A stretch of DNA of 64,000 nucleotides from Shewanella pealeana ATCC 700345 (lineage in GTDB: Bacteria; Pseudomonadota; Gammaproteobacteria; Enterobacterales; Shewanellaceae): the NCBI RefSeq assembly GCF_000018285.1, contig NC_009901.1, positions 1,177,001 through 1,241,000 of the forward strand. The letters are read 5' to 3'. Positions 55,360 to 64,000 of the stretch are shown piece after piece. Under the pieces are notes generated by a model that did no database searches, was not told the origin of the DNA, and saw only the letters and a program-made list of their open reading frames with translations. Position numbers and translations under genes: made by a program. The stretch's first letter is position 1. Every line of letters starts with the position of its first letter.

Positions 55360-58300
55360 TTACCCCGCTATTACTGCTAGTGCAGGTTCAGATTGTTCTA
55401 ACTTCAATAGATCGCTTAGTTCAACATTTTTAGGTTTGACCAAAATGAAGCAATCTAGCCAGTTCTCAAAATCACTTAAGATCATCTTGGCATGTTCACT
55501 GTTAGTCTCTTTAACATGCTGTTCAATCAAGCCGCGCAGATGTTGCTGCTGAATTGGCGACTGGACTTTATGGGTGTCGACCATCTCTGTGTTAACGCGG
55601 CGGTTGAAGCGCCCATACTGGTCAAAGACGTAGGCGAAACCGCCCGTCATACCTGCACCAAAATTAACTCCTGTCTTACCCAGCACGACTACGATACCGC
55701 CAGTCATGTATTCGCAGCCGTTATCACCTAAGCCTTCGACAACGGCAATAGCCCCTGAGTTACGTACGGCAAAACGCTCACCAGCCTTACCCGATGCGAA
55801 TAACTTGCCACCAGAGGCACCATATAAACAGGTGTTACCCAAAATAGCAGAACGTTCGCTTCTAAATGGACTACCTAGAGGCGGGTAGACACAGATCTTA
55901 CCGCCTGACATACCTTTACCTACATAGTCGTTGGCATCACCGCAGAGCATTAGCTCAAGGCCGGGAGCATTCCACACACCAAAACTTTGGCCTGCGCTGC
56001 CGTTAAACTTCAAGGTGATAGGGGCTTTAGCGCCATCGCGGCCAGCGTGGGTGGCAATATACCCAGAAAGACTTGCGCCTACAGAGCGGTCAGTATTGTT
56101 AATACTGAACATTTCACAAATCGATATACCCGCTTGTACCGCCTCTTTGCAATCGGCCACGAGACGCTGGTTTAGTTGCCCCTTGTCTGCTGGCTGATTG
56201 ATTTCACGCCAGGTTACTGCAGAGCTTTCTGGTACCTGTGGGCGATATAGGATTGGCGCTAAATCTAGGCTTTGCTGCTTGGCAGTTTCACCTTCTATAG
56301 TCGTCAACCAGTCGCTTCGACCGACAAGCTGTTCAAATTCAGTGACACCAAGAGCGGCCATATACTCACGGATCTCTTGTGCGACAAACTCAAAATATGT
56401 CATTACTCGCTCAGGAAGACCATGATAATGCTCATTACGAAGCTTTGGGTTTTGGGTTGCGACACCTGTGGCACAATTGTTTAAGTGACAGATACGAAGG
56501 TACTTACAACCAAGGGCAATCATAGGCACTGTTCCGAAACCAAAACTTTCGGCGCCAAGAAGCGCGGCTTTGATAACGTCTTTACCAGTTTTTAAGCCAC
56601 CATCCACCTGCAGGCGGATCTTATGCCGTAAACCATTTGTAACCAGTGATTGATGAACTTCTGCAAGTCCAAGCTCCCAAGGACTACCCGCATATTTAAC
56701 CGAGGTGATAGGGCTAGCACCCGTTCCACCATCGTATCCGGATATGGTGATCATATCGGCATAAGCTTTGGCTACGCCCGTTGCAATGGTACCGACACCG
56801 GGTTCTGATACCAGCTTGACCGACACTAGCGCTTTAGGATTAATCTGTTTCAAATCGAAAATTAGCTGGGCCAAATCTTCGATAGAGTAAATATCGTGAT
56901 GCGGCGGTGGCGAAATCAGAGTGACACCCGGACGTGCATTACGCAGCGCGGCAATTTCTACACTGACCTTGTCACCAGGAAGTTGGCCACCTTCACCAGG
57001 TTTAGCGCCTTGAGCGACCTTGATCTGCAGCACTTCGGCATTAACAAGGTAGTGGGCGGTAACGCCGAAACGTCCCGATGCGATCTGCTTGATGGCAGAG
57101 TTCCCTTCGGTGCCAAAGCGGCGTGGATCTTCACCGCCTTCGCCTGAATTTGAGCGACCGCCTAAGCGGTTCATGGCGACGGCCAAGGCTTCATGAGCCT
57201 CGGGGCTTAGTGCACCGATACTCATAGCGGCACTGTCAAAACGTGGGTAGAGGGTTTTAGGCGCTTCAACCTGCTCAAGTGCTACAGGAGCAAGTTCACC
57301 TTTGACCTCAATTAAGTCACGTAAGGTGGCAATCGGACGATCATCCACAAGCTCGGCAAAACGCTTGTAAGTCTGGTAATTCTGCTCTTTTAGGCTCGAT
57401 TGTAAGGTATTGACCACATCTGGGTTAAAGCAGTGGTATTCGCCGCCTTCAACATACTTGAGTAGGCCACCCTGTGATAGTGGCTGATGGGCTCTAAATG
57501 CATGCTTATGTAAGAGCTGTTGATCTTGTTCAATTAGCTCGAAGCTTGCGCCCTTAATACGGCTGATTACGCCGTTAAAGCAAAGCTCTACCACTTCATC
57601 AGCAAGTCCTACGGCTTCAAATTGTTGGCTACAGCGATAAGATGCCACGGTACTAATGCCCATCTTAGACATGATCTTACGTAGGCCTTTGTCTATGCCG
57701 TAACGGAAGTTGAGCATCAAGTCACGAGTATTGTTAACACCGTTACGCTCGGCGAGATCTGAGATGCACTCATAAACAAGGTATGGGTAAATAGCCGTTG
57801 CACCGAAGCCGAGTAGTACGGCGAAGTGGTGCGGATCCCTTGCCGATGCGGTTTCCACTATGATGTTGGTATCGCAGCGCAGGCTATTATCGACCAATAC
57901 TTGCTGCACGGCACCGACAGCCATAGCAGCCGGGATTACTTGCTTTGACTTAGCGGTAGCGCGATCTGATAACACCAACAGTGTGGTGCCGGAGCGAGCT
58001 AAGCGCTCGGCTTCGTCACAGATGCGTTTCACGGCAGCTTCTAGTCCTTCGCTGAGGTCATAATTCAGGTCAATCCTATTAGCGCGATAATAGGTGCTAT
58101 CGAGTGCCATCAGCTGGTTGAAATCACTAAATAGCAACACAGGCGAGTTAAACATCACGCGATAAGCATGGCCTGTGGTTTCGTTAAATAGATTCTGCTC
58201 ACGACCAGCGCAGGTAGTAAGCGACATCACATGCTTTTCACGCAGCGGATCGATAGGTGGATTGGTCACCTGAGCAAACTTTTGACGGAAATAATCATAG

Positions 58301-59808
58301 ATTGTGCGAGACTTTTTCGATAGCACAGCCATAGGGGTGTCATCACCCATAGAGCCTGTCGCTTCTTCGCCCTTTTGGGCGAGCACCCAGATAATCTGTT
58401 CAAGCTCTTCGCGTGAGTAGCCAAACTGCTTTTGGTACTGCAACAGCAGGGCATCGTCAAACTCGCGCTTGCCTTGCTCATTTGGACCAAACTCCTCGGC
58501 AGGCTTTAGCACTTTACTATTTTTGGCCATCCACTCTTTATAAGGGTGGCGACGCTTAAGGTCGTTATCGATCTCAAACGAGGAATAAAGCTGCCCATTT
58601 AAGGTATCGAGAACCAGTAGTTCTCCTGGGCCTACACGGCCTTTTTCAATCACCTCATCTGGACCGTAGTCCCAAATTCCAACTTCTGAGCCTAAGGTTA
58701 AAATCCGGTCTTTGGTGATCACATAGCGTGACGGGCGTAGACCATTACGGTCGACGGCACAGGCCGCATGACGGCCATTGGTCATTACGATCCCCGCCGG
58801 GCCATCCCAAGGCTCCATGTGCATTGAGTTAAAGTCATAGAAGGCTTTTAGCTCTTCATCCATCTCTGGATTACTCTGCCATGCTGGTGGAATAAGCAGA
58901 CGCATGGCTCGGTACAAGTCCATTCCGCCAGCAAGCAGCATATCAAGCATATTATCGAGTGATGAAGAATCAGAGCCTGTCTCATTTACGAATGGGGCAG
59001 CTTGCTGTAAGTCGGCAAGCAGTGGCGCGGTAAATTTGTAAGCACGGGCTCTTGCCCATTGACGATTACAGGTAATGGTGTTGATCTCACCATTATGGGC
59101 CAGATATCTTAGTGGCTGAGCCAGCGGCCACTTAGGTGAGGTATTGGTAGAGAAGCGCTGGTGGAATAAACAAATTGCACTCTGTAAGCGTATGTCTGCC
59201 AGGTCGCTATAAAAATCGGGCAGATCCGCAGGCATCATCAGGCCTTTATAGACGATGACTTGGCCTGAAAGGCTGGCAACATAGAAGTCTTTATCGTGGG
59301 TGAGTTGCTGTTCTACCCTGCGTCTTGCCATATATAGGCGACGTTCTAAGTCTTTTTCTCGCCAGCCGATAGGGGCATTAATCAAGACCTGTACTATTTG
59401 GGGCTGACTCGCTTTACCTATAGGCCCCAGAACCTCAGTGTTGACCGGCACATGTCGCCAACCCGCAACACTTAAAGTCTCTTTCTGCAGCTCTTGTTCT
59501 ATTAGTTGCTTGGCTTGCGAAGCTAAAATCGCATCTTGGCTGAGAAATAGCATTCCCACTGCAAAACGGCGGCTAAGGTGCCATTCATTTTCTTCGGCAA
59601 TCGCTTTGAAGAAATTAAGCGGTAACTGCATCAATAGACCGCAGCCGTCGCCAGTGCGACCATCTGCTGCGATACCACCACGATGCTTCATTCGGTCTAG
59701 GCCGTGGATAGCGGTACGTACAATTCGGTGACTCGGTTCACCGTCCATTTGGGCGATTAAGCCAAATCCACAATTATCCCGCTCAAAACTTGGATGATAT
59801 AAGCTCAT
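55360..59808 (-). CDS. gltB: Glutamate synthase large chain
   Basis: Glutamine plus 2-oxoglutarate to two glutamates, the GOGAT half of ammonium assimilation. The N-terminal Ntn amidotransferase nucleophile is Cys13 in 'FERDNCGFGLIAQMDGE', the FMN-binding synthase domain includes 'DGGTGASPITSVKYAG', the 3Fe-4S cluster ligands are in 'CKYLRICHLNNCATG', and a C-terminal glycine-rich beta-helix domain is present ('GKGMSGGKICVYPP'). The frame extends to a TTG at 59838, but the ATG at 59808 has GGGAG seven bases before it and leaves a 12-residue propeptide; this gives 1482 aa. Expressed as gltB-gltD. Confidence 0.96.
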   Translation of the reverse strand: MSLYHPSFERDNCGFGLIAQMDGEPSHRIVRTAIHGLDRMKHRGGIAADGRTGDGCGLLMQLPLNFFKAIAEENEWHLSRRFAVGMLFLSQDAILASQAKQLIEQELQKETLSVAGWRHVPVNTEVLGPIGKASQPQIVQVLINAPIGWREKDLERRLYMARRRVEQQLTHDKDFYVASLSGQVIVYKGLMMPADLPDFYSDLADIRLQSAICLFHQRFSTNTSPKWPLAQPLRYLAHNGEINTITCNRQWARARAYKFTAPLLADLQQAAPFVNETGSDSSSLDNMLDMLLAGGMDLYRAMRLLIPPAWQSNPEMDEELKAFYDFNSMHMEPWDGPAGIVMTNGRHAACAVDRNGLRPSRYVITKDRILTLGSEVGIWDYGPDEVIEKGRVGPGELLVLDTLNGQLYSSFEIDNDLKRRHPYKEWMAKNSKVLKPAEEFGPNEQGKREFDDALLLQYQKQFGYSREELEQIIWVLAQKGEEATGSMGDDTPMAVLSKKSRTIYDYFRQKFAQVTNPPIDPLREKHVMSLTTCAGREQNLFNETTGHAYRVMFNSPVLLFSDFNQLMALDSTYYRANRIDLNYDLSEGLEAAVKRICDEAERLARSGTTLLVLSDRATAKSKQVIPAAMAVGAVQQVLVDNSLRCDTNIIVETASARDPHHFAVLLGFGATAIYPYLVYECISDLAERNGVNNTRDLMLNFRYGIDKGLRKIMSKMGISTVASYRCSQQFEAVGLADEVVELCFNGVISRIKGASFELIEQDQQLLHKHAFRAHQPLSQGGLLKYVEGGEYHCFNPDVVNTLQSSLKEQNYQTYKRFAELVDDRPIATLRDLIEVKGELAPVALEQVEAPKTLYPRFDSAAMSIGALSPEAHEALAVAMNRLGGRSNSGEGGEDPRRFGTEGNSAIKQIASGRFGVTAHYLVNAEVLQIKVAQGAKPGEGGQLPGDKVSVEIAALRNARPGVTLISPPPHHDIYSIEDLAQLIFDLKQINPKALVSVKLVSEPGVGTIATGVAKAYADMITISGYDGGTGASPITSVKYAGSPWELGLAEVHQSLVTNGLRHKIRLQVDGGLKTGKDVIKAALLGAESFGFGTVPMIALGCKYLRICHLNNCATGVATQNPKLRNEHYHGLPERVMTYFEFVAQEIREYMAALGVTEFEQLVGRSDWLTTIEGETAKQQSLDLAPILYRPQVPESSAVTWREINQPADKGQLNQRLVADCKEAVQAGISICEMFSINNTDRSVGASLSGYIATHAGRDGAKAPITLKFNGSAGQSFGVWNAPGLELMLCGDANDYVGKGMSGGKICVYPPLGSPFRSERSAILGNTCLYGASGGKLFASGKAGERFAVRNSGAIAVVEGLGDNGCEYMTGGIVVVLGKTGVNFGAGMTGGFAYVFDQYGRFNRRVNTEMVDTHKVQSPIQQQHLRGLIEQHVKETNSEHAKMILSDFENWLDCFILVKPKNVELSDLLKLEQSEPALAVIAG

Positions 59809-60123
59809 TACTACACTCCCTAACCTCGACTGATACAACTCGGGAAATAAAGCAAAAATATCTATAGATATGCACCCGAATCAATCAAATTAACTCCATG
59901 AGTGCTAAAGGTCAAACCAATTTATTGCATAAGAAACAACTAGAGAGTGACGTTTAATACGCTTGTATTAGTTAGCTTACCTTAACGTAAACTGTAAATT
60001 GACCTGTATAACCTTATGAATAAAAAGAATTTTAAATATAACTGTTTCGAATGGATATGAGTTTGTAACAAAATTGTTGATTGCACTTGATTTCAGTAAA
60101 GTGATTTTTTTTGCAGATACAGT

Positions 60124-60142
60124 GAAATGATAATCACTTTTG
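60124..60142. promoter_or_regulatory. Fur-like dyad in the gltB-yhcC divergent region
   Basis: TGAAATGATAATCACTTTT contains the dyad TGATaATCA and matches 13 of 19 positions of a Fur box. It is 320 bp before gltB and 155 bp before yhcC. Elsewhere in the 489-bp gap (59809-60297) I see no gene. Confidence 0.3.
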
Positions 60143-60297
60143 CTTGTGACTATTTATGCATTGATGCCCTTTTAAAGTCGTTAACTAAAACCAGGCTGTA
60201 TAACTGCTCGGTATTACGGTTATTTGAGCTAGCGCTAATTAATGATTTTTAGAACTGGTTAAAATAGCGCAAATTCTTTGGCTAGGTGATATAGCAG

Positions 60298-61227
60298 TTG
60301 GGACTGGATAGTTACGTAAATACCTTCGGCGGTGTGTGTAAGCAAAAATATGGCGAGCGGATCCGTAAGCTGACAATCGATGCAAAATTTACCTGCCCTA
60401 ATCGTGATGGCACTTTGGGTAAGGGGGGGTGCACCTATTGCAATGTGGCATCCTTTAGTCATGAGCATAAGACCGAGCTATCTATTCAAGAGCAACTGGC
60501 TCAAGGCAGAGAGCGATTACCCTCTAAATCGTCTAAGTACATCGCTTATTTTCAGGCTTATACCAGTACATATGATGAGTACCTAGTATTAAAGCAAAAG
60601 TACGATGAGGCAATTCAGGACAGCGATATTGTGGGCCTTTGTGTCGGTACTCGCCCTGATTGTGTTCCCAATGAGGTGCTAGAGTTATTAGTCGGCTATC
60701 AAAATGATGGTGTCGATGTCTGGTTAGAGCTTGGCTTGCAATCGGCTAATGATGCTACGCTGAAGAAGATCAATCGCGGCCATGATTTTGCCGCTTATGA
60801 AGATACGGTTATCCGTGCCCGTAAGCTTGGCATAAAAGTATGTACCCACTTGATCTTGGGATTACCGGGTGAAGCTCATGAGGATTATCTGCAAACACTT
60901 GATAAGGTATTGAGGGTTGGTGTTGATGGAATGAAGATACATCCACTGCACATTGTTGAAGGCAGCACCATGGCTAAAGCATGGCGCAATAATAAGATGA
61001 GTCTGCTTGAGCTAGAGGATTATGCTTATAGCGTTGGTGAGTTGATCCGCCGAACTCCTAAAGAGGTAATTTTCCATCGAGTGACAGCTTATGCGAAAAA
61101 GCCAATGCTGTTAGGGCCTGATTGGTGTGCTTATCGATGGAATGGGCTCGTCGCTATCGTTGATGATCTAGAAGCGAAAGGCGGTCAAGGGGCTTATCTT
61201 GAGATAGGGCAAGAGCCCGCGGCGTAA
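60298..61227 (+). CDS. yhcC: YhcC-type radical SAM protein (TIGR01212)
   Basis: Radical S-adenosylmethionine enzyme of unknown substrate; homologues are suspected to act on RNA. The 4Fe-4S cysteines are in 'FTCPNRDGTLGKGGCTYCNV'. Other matches to E. coli YhcC: 'YIAYFQAYTSTYDEY', 'VGLCVGTRPDCVPNEVLELL', 'WLELGLQSANDATLKKINRG', 'THLILGLPGEAHEDYLQTL' and 'HPLHIVEGSTMAKAW'. The start is TTG at 60298, with AGGTGAT seven bases before it and alignment to the E. coli N-terminus. It is divergent from gltB and upstream of hptA, the same order as E. coli gltB-yhcC-arcB. Confidence 0.93.
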   Translation: MGLDSYVNTFGGVCKQKYGERIRKLTIDAKFTCPNRDGTLGKGGCTYCNVASFSHEHKTELSIQEQLAQGRERLPSKSSKYIAYFQAYTSTYDEYLVLKQKYDEAIQDSDIVGLCVGTRPDCVPNEVLELLVGYQNDGVDVWLELGLQSANDATLKKINRGHDFAAYEDTVIRARKLGIKVCTHLILGLPGEAHEDYLQTLDKVLRVGVDGMKIHPLHIVEGSTMAKAWRNNKMSLLELEDYAYSVGELIRRTPKEVIFHRVTAYAKKPMLLGPDWCAYRWNGLVAIVDDLEAKGGQGAYLEIGQEPAA

Positions 61228-61429
61228 CAAATTGAGCGGAAAACGTTCATTATTGGCTAATTAATCATGAGGCTTATAGTGACTTTGTTTAATCCGATGT
61301 TGTTAAATCGTTAAATTCGAGGGAATTTTAGACTCATATGACACTAGTTGTTGCGCCTAAGATTTTAGCGGGTATTATGTGGTAAAATCGAGTTTTTGTA
61401 TACACGACAATATTTTGAGAGGTGCCTAA

Positions 61430-61795
61430 ATGGCAGCAGCTGAATTAGAATCAATCTTAGATCTTAATACACTGGAGCAATACTGCAGTGCAATTGGTGC
61501 AGGTACGCTACTTAAAAGCGTCGTTTTGTTTGAACAACTTATGCCTGAGTACGTTGGCAACTTAGTGAGTGCACAGCAGGCAAATGATAAAGATACACTT
61601 TGCAGCGAAGCGCACAAATTTAAGGGCGCAGCGGGTTCAGTAGGTCTTAAGCGCATTCAGCAATACGCTCAGTTACTACAGCACGGCGAGGATGCGACTT
61701 GGGAACAAGAACACGCCGTATGGTTAAATGAAATTGTTGAATATGCATCGAAAGATCTACAGCAATTAAAAGAATATTTAGAGTCTAAGGTTTAA
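61430..61795 (+). CDS. hptA: Stand-alone histidine phosphotransfer protein HptA (ArcB Hpt counterpart)
   Basis: 121-aa Hpt protein. The phosphorylated His62 is in 'CSEAHKFKGAAGSVGLKRIQ', nearly the same as the Hpt domain at the C-terminus of E. coli ArcB. It ends 'LQQLKEYLESKV'. There is no kinase, PAS or receiver domain and no membrane segment. In Shewanella oneidensis a free HptA relays phosphate from the hybrid kinase ArcS to ArcA, giving redox control of respiration; the position after yhcC, where enteric arcB lies, supports that identity. A terminator follows. Confidence 0.93.
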   Translation: MAAAELESILDLNTLEQYCSAIGAGTLLKSVVLFEQLMPEYVGNLVSAQQANDKDTLCSEAHKFKGAAGSVGLKRIQQYAQLLQHGEDATWEQEHAVWLNEIVEYASKDLQQLKEYLESKV

Positions 61796-61815
61796 CTAAA
61801 CCGACTCTGGTATTT

Positions 61816-61853
61816 AATAGCGCAGTTTGGGAACTACACTGCGCTATTTTTTT
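61816..61853 (+). terminator. Terminator of hptA
   Basis: AATAGCGCAGT pairs perfectly with ACTGCGCTATT around an 11-base loop, followed by TTTTT. It lies 20 bp after the stop. Confidence 0.9.
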
Positions 61854-62000
61854 ATCCAAAATTTGGATTTGATAGTCGATTATCTTGTACATTTTTGATT
61901 CAGTTCACAAACTAATCAAGTCAGCCCAAGGTTCGCTTGGAGATTTATGGTAGAGTTAGATTGAACGATTAGATAAATAATGTCATTGGTAATCTATTTT

Positions 62001-62915
62001 ATGAAACATCTCCCCAGTTTAAAAAACCTGTTCTATTTGGTGAATCTGCATCAAGAGCAGAATTTCAATAGAGCCGCCAAAATCTGCCATGTTAGTCAGT
62101 CGACCTTGTCTAGCGGTATTCAAAACCTTGAAGAGCAGTTGGGGCACCAACTTATTGAACGTGATCATAAATCTTTTATCTTTACCGCTATCGGTGAAGA
62201 GGTCGTGATGCGCTCGCGCAAATTATTGACCGATGTAGATGATCTTGTCGAGCTGGTTAAACACCAGGGCGAGCCTATGACGGGGGAGATTCGTTTAGGT
62301 TGTATTCCAACGATTGCGCCTTTCTTATTGAGTAATGTGGTTCAGCATTGCAAACAGACTTATCCAGACTTAACGCTGTTTTTAAAAGAAGACACTACAG
62401 ATAGATTGATAGATGCACTGAGCAAAGGTGAATTAGATCTGTTGTTGTTAGCCCTTCCTGTAGACACCAGTGGCTTTCATAGCATGAAGGTCGGTATTGA
62501 TCCGTTCAAGATGGTGGTGCATAAAGATTTAACCGATGAGATCCACGAGCCGATTGACTATCAAGACCTGCCCGATGAAAGCATCTTCCTACTGCAGGCT
62601 GAGCACTGTATTACTGGACATGCGATTACAGCTTGCCAGTTAGGGGAGAGCGTTAAGATTAATCCATTTGCGGCGACGAGTCTGCATACCTTAGTGCAGA
62701 TGGTTAACTGTAAGCTCGGTACCACCTTCTTGCCACAGATGGCAATTGATGCGGGTATTTTAAATAATACCGACCTGACGACTATGGCGCCACCGGGGGA
62801 AACTCCTTATCGAGATATCGGCCTAGTTTGGCGTCAAACGTCTAGCAGAATTTTGACCTTTAGAACCTTGGGGTTAGAGATCCAAAAGCTGTTGGGTCAA
62901 GAAGACGCGATATAA
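62001..62915 (+). CDS. oxyR: Peroxide-sensing LysR-type regulator OxyR
   Basis: Activator and repressor of catalase, Dps and related genes. N-terminal LysR helix-turn-helix 'NFNRAAKICHVSQSTLSSGI'. The redox pair is present: Cys203 and Cys212 in 'EHCITGHAITACQL', spaced nine apart as Cys199/Cys208 of E. coli OxyR. The start at 62001 ('MKHLPSLKNLFYLV') fits the family; an upstream in-frame ATG at 61980 adds seven residues, and neither has a strong ribosome-binding site. The stop codon overlaps the left boundary of the MITE. The hptA-oxyR adjacency matches S. oneidensis. Confidence 0.9.
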   Translation: MKHLPSLKNLFYLVNLHQEQNFNRAAKICHVSQSTLSSGIQNLEEQLGHQLIERDHKSFIFTAIGEEVVMRSRKLLTDVDDLVELVKHQGEPMTGEIRLGCIPTIAPFLLSNVVQHCKQTYPDLTLFLKEDTTDRLIDALSKGELDLLLLALPVDTSGFHSMKVGIDPFKMVVHKDLTDEIHEPIDYQDLPDESIFLLQAEHCITGHAITACQLGESVKINPFAATSLHTLVQMVNCKLGTTFLPQMAIDAGILNNTDLTTMAPPGETPYRDIGLVWRQTSSRILTFRTLGLEIQKLLGQEDAI

Positions 62916-63290
62916 TACCAATCAGTATAAATATTTGGTCGCTCAGCGAGAGTTTAGCGGTTCTGAGGCGAGGTCATTAAATGCTCCTCGGTAACTGCTC
63001 CTGCGTTACTCTACCTCCTATATCCATATAGTCGTGCATTAATGACATTCGCCGCATCCATGCAGCTTGCAACGAGTGAAGAGCATAGTTGAACTAGGGT
63101 TAAGCTCACTCTTGTTCCTTAAGAGTCAAAGCGTCAGAGTCGCTAAAACTCGCCATTCTGGAGCGTTTTTGGCTGCCTACTTCAGCGTTGAACAGCTTTA
63201 CAAGGGAATAGCCATTCTTACAGCTATTCGCCTTGAATTAGTTTGCCAAAAACCGCTCTGAGTAGATCAACTTCTTATACTGATTGGTAT
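62915..63290. mobile_element. MITE-like non-autonomous element with 16-bp terminal inverted repeats
   Basis: Left end ATACCAATCAGTATAA (62915-62930) and right end TTATACTGATTGGTAT (63275-63290) are perfect inverted repeats. The 376-bp body has no transposase. A 64-codon frame at 63067-63261 lies wholly inside the body and has no recognisable domain. The left end overlaps the last base of oxyR, so insertion or excision there would shape the gene end. Confidence 0.7.
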
Positions 63291-63293
63291 AAT

Positions 63294-64000
63294 GTCTAGT
63301 CCTAAAATAGGTTGACGGTTTTTATTAAGCCAGTTGGAACTCCCGACTGGCTTTTTTATGTACTTCATTAGGGGTTTTCATCCCTAAACTAAGATGCGGC
63401 CTTAAATGGTTATAAGTCTCTATCGACTCTTTGATTAACATATCGAGCTCCTTCATCGTACGGCAGCGATAAAGCAAAAACTCGTGCTTCAAAATCCCAT
63501 TAACCCGCTCTGCAAGTGCATTTTGGTAGCAGTCATATCCATCTGTCATGGACGGAGTAATACCATTTGCCGCTAACGTCTCCTGGTACTCAGCTGAGCA
63601 GTACTGCATCCCTCTATCTGAGTGGTGAATGGCATCGCCTGTTGTCTGACGATTCTTTATCGTCATATTCAATGCTTTGACCACGTCACAAGCTTTCATT
63701 TCATGGCTTAACTCATATCCCATTATCTTTCTTGAGTACGCATCTGTTACCAGAGACAAATAGTGCGTCCCCTCATCTGATTTCACGTAGGTGATATCGC
63801 TAACGAGCACCTCTTCAACACGCTTGACCGCTCTGTCTTTTAGTAAGTTGGGATACTTTCTTAGCCAGTGATGGCTATTGGTCGTTTTAGTGTAATTTTT
63901 TCTGGGTTTTACCAGCATATTTTGTTGCTTCAAATACTGAAATAACCCATCTCTACCGAGCTTTATCCCTTGTTCTATCAGTTGTGGCTTGATGAGCTGG
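63294..64000 (-). mobile_element. Partial IS3-family insertion sequence
   Basis: An element end TGTCTAGTCCTAAAATAGG starts at 63294, 4 bp after the MITE, and the transposase reads inward from beyond the window edge. A hairpin AAGCCAGT/ACTGGCTT followed by TTTTTT (63327-63356) overlaps the transposase end and can stop transcription entering the element. The other end is outside the window. Confidence 0.75.
63325..64000 (-). CDS. IS3-family transposase OrfB (DDE integrase), 5' part outside window
   Basis: The C-terminal part of the OrfB transposase. The frame stays open through 64000, with 'IKLGRDGLFQYLKQ' preceding the apparent TTG at 63933, so the gene starts beyond the window and that TTG is not a true start. 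Catalytic triad: Asp in 'VLVSDITYVKSD', Asp in 'IHHSDRGMQYCSAEY', and Glu in 'CYQNALAERVNGILKHE', with the spacing of the rve family. The HTH_21-like part before it is partly visible ('LGRDGLF'). It ends 'KKASREFQLA'. No frameshift or stop in the visible part, so the copy may be active. Confidence 0.9.
   Translation of the reverse strand, partial: QLIKPQLIEQGIKLGRDGLFQYLKQQNMLVKPRKNYTKTTNSHHWLRKYPNLLKDRAVKRVEEVLVSDITYVKSDEGTHYLSLVTDAYSRKIMGYELSHEMKACDVVKALNMTIKNRQTTGDAIHHSDRGMQYCSAEYQETLAANGITPSMTDGYDCYQNALAERVNGILKHEFLLYRCRTMKELDMLIKESIETYNHLRPHLSLGMKTPNEVHKKASREFQLA

Noticed and set aside
63067..63261. 64-codon frame inside the MITE
   Set aside because: It is fully contained in a repeat element and has no recognisable domain; such frames arise with repeat copies.

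Overview
The window reads as a chromosomal segment of a marine gammaproteobacterium, almost certainly Shewanella. The main support is the gene set and order: gltBD, yhcC, a free-standing ArcB-like Hpt protein (HptA) where enterics carry full arcB, then an OxyR with both redox cysteines. Three ancestral gammaproteobacterial blocks are recognisable: folB-(folK)-uppP-...-cca on the left; hemL...clcA-type ClC...erpA...yadS-type channel...cbiB-mtnN, broken up by insertions, in the middle; and gltD-gltB / yhcC-hptA on the right. No rRNA, tRNA or CRISPR was seen.

Layout. 1-5.4 kb: folate synthesis (folB partial, folK), undecaprenyl-PP phosphatase, rRNA methyltransferase RlmA, an L,D-transpeptidase facing Braun-type lipoprotein Lpp, and the CCA-adding enzyme. 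5.4-8.6 kb: exeA-exeB (gspAB), secretin-assembly factors, behind a structured promoter. 8.6-12.1 kb: hemL, pyrB and a Lgt of Bacteroidota-like sequence. 12.1-18.5 kb: an accessory stretch with a Fur-box-preceded TonB receptor, a Bax-type glucosaminidase, a 24-bp hairpin repeat array and a tightly overlapped four-gene operon for a sulfite-oxidase-family molybdoenzyme with three monohaem cytochromes c. 19-23.9 kb: ClC protein with altered filter residues, DUF6776-erpA, two small proteins, aquaporin. 24-33.6 kb: a TonB receptor, secreted S9 peptidase and alkaline phosphatase, divergent from a membrane-spanning winged-helix regulator whose 3' end is tandemly duplicated.

33.6-43.9 kb: wall recycling/remodelling (anmK, LysM-M23 peptidase), tyrS, small exported and membrane proteins, a CbiB-like protein, mtnN, a CHASE3-GGDEF diguanylate cyclase and a GNAT enzyme. 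43.9-50.7 kb: a choline-to-glycine-betaine cluster (betI-betB-betA, a short BCCT carrier, a TorF-type putative porin) with a perfect 14-bp BetI-type operator and a nearby MarR gene. 51-53.5 kb: nucleoside hydrolase convergent with an HTH-ribokinase fusion, with a tiny IS3 transposase relic between them. 53.9-62.9 kb: glutamate synthase, YhcC, HptA, OxyR. 62.9-64 kb: a MITE-like element abutting a partial IS3-family insertion sequence.

How the genes work together. Choline probably crosses the outer membrane through the TorF-like porin and the inner membrane through the BCCT carrier, is oxidised by BetA and BetB to betaine, and relieves BetI repression. The 24-33 kb locus looks like a sense-import-digest module for peptides or phosphorylated peptides. 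Nucleoside hydrolase would release ribose for the ribokinase fusion, which may sense its own substrate. Several start sites were moved to internal codons on the basis of ribosome-binding sites and family lengths; this is stated in the entries. All functional calls rest on recognition of sequence motifs by eye, with no database search.
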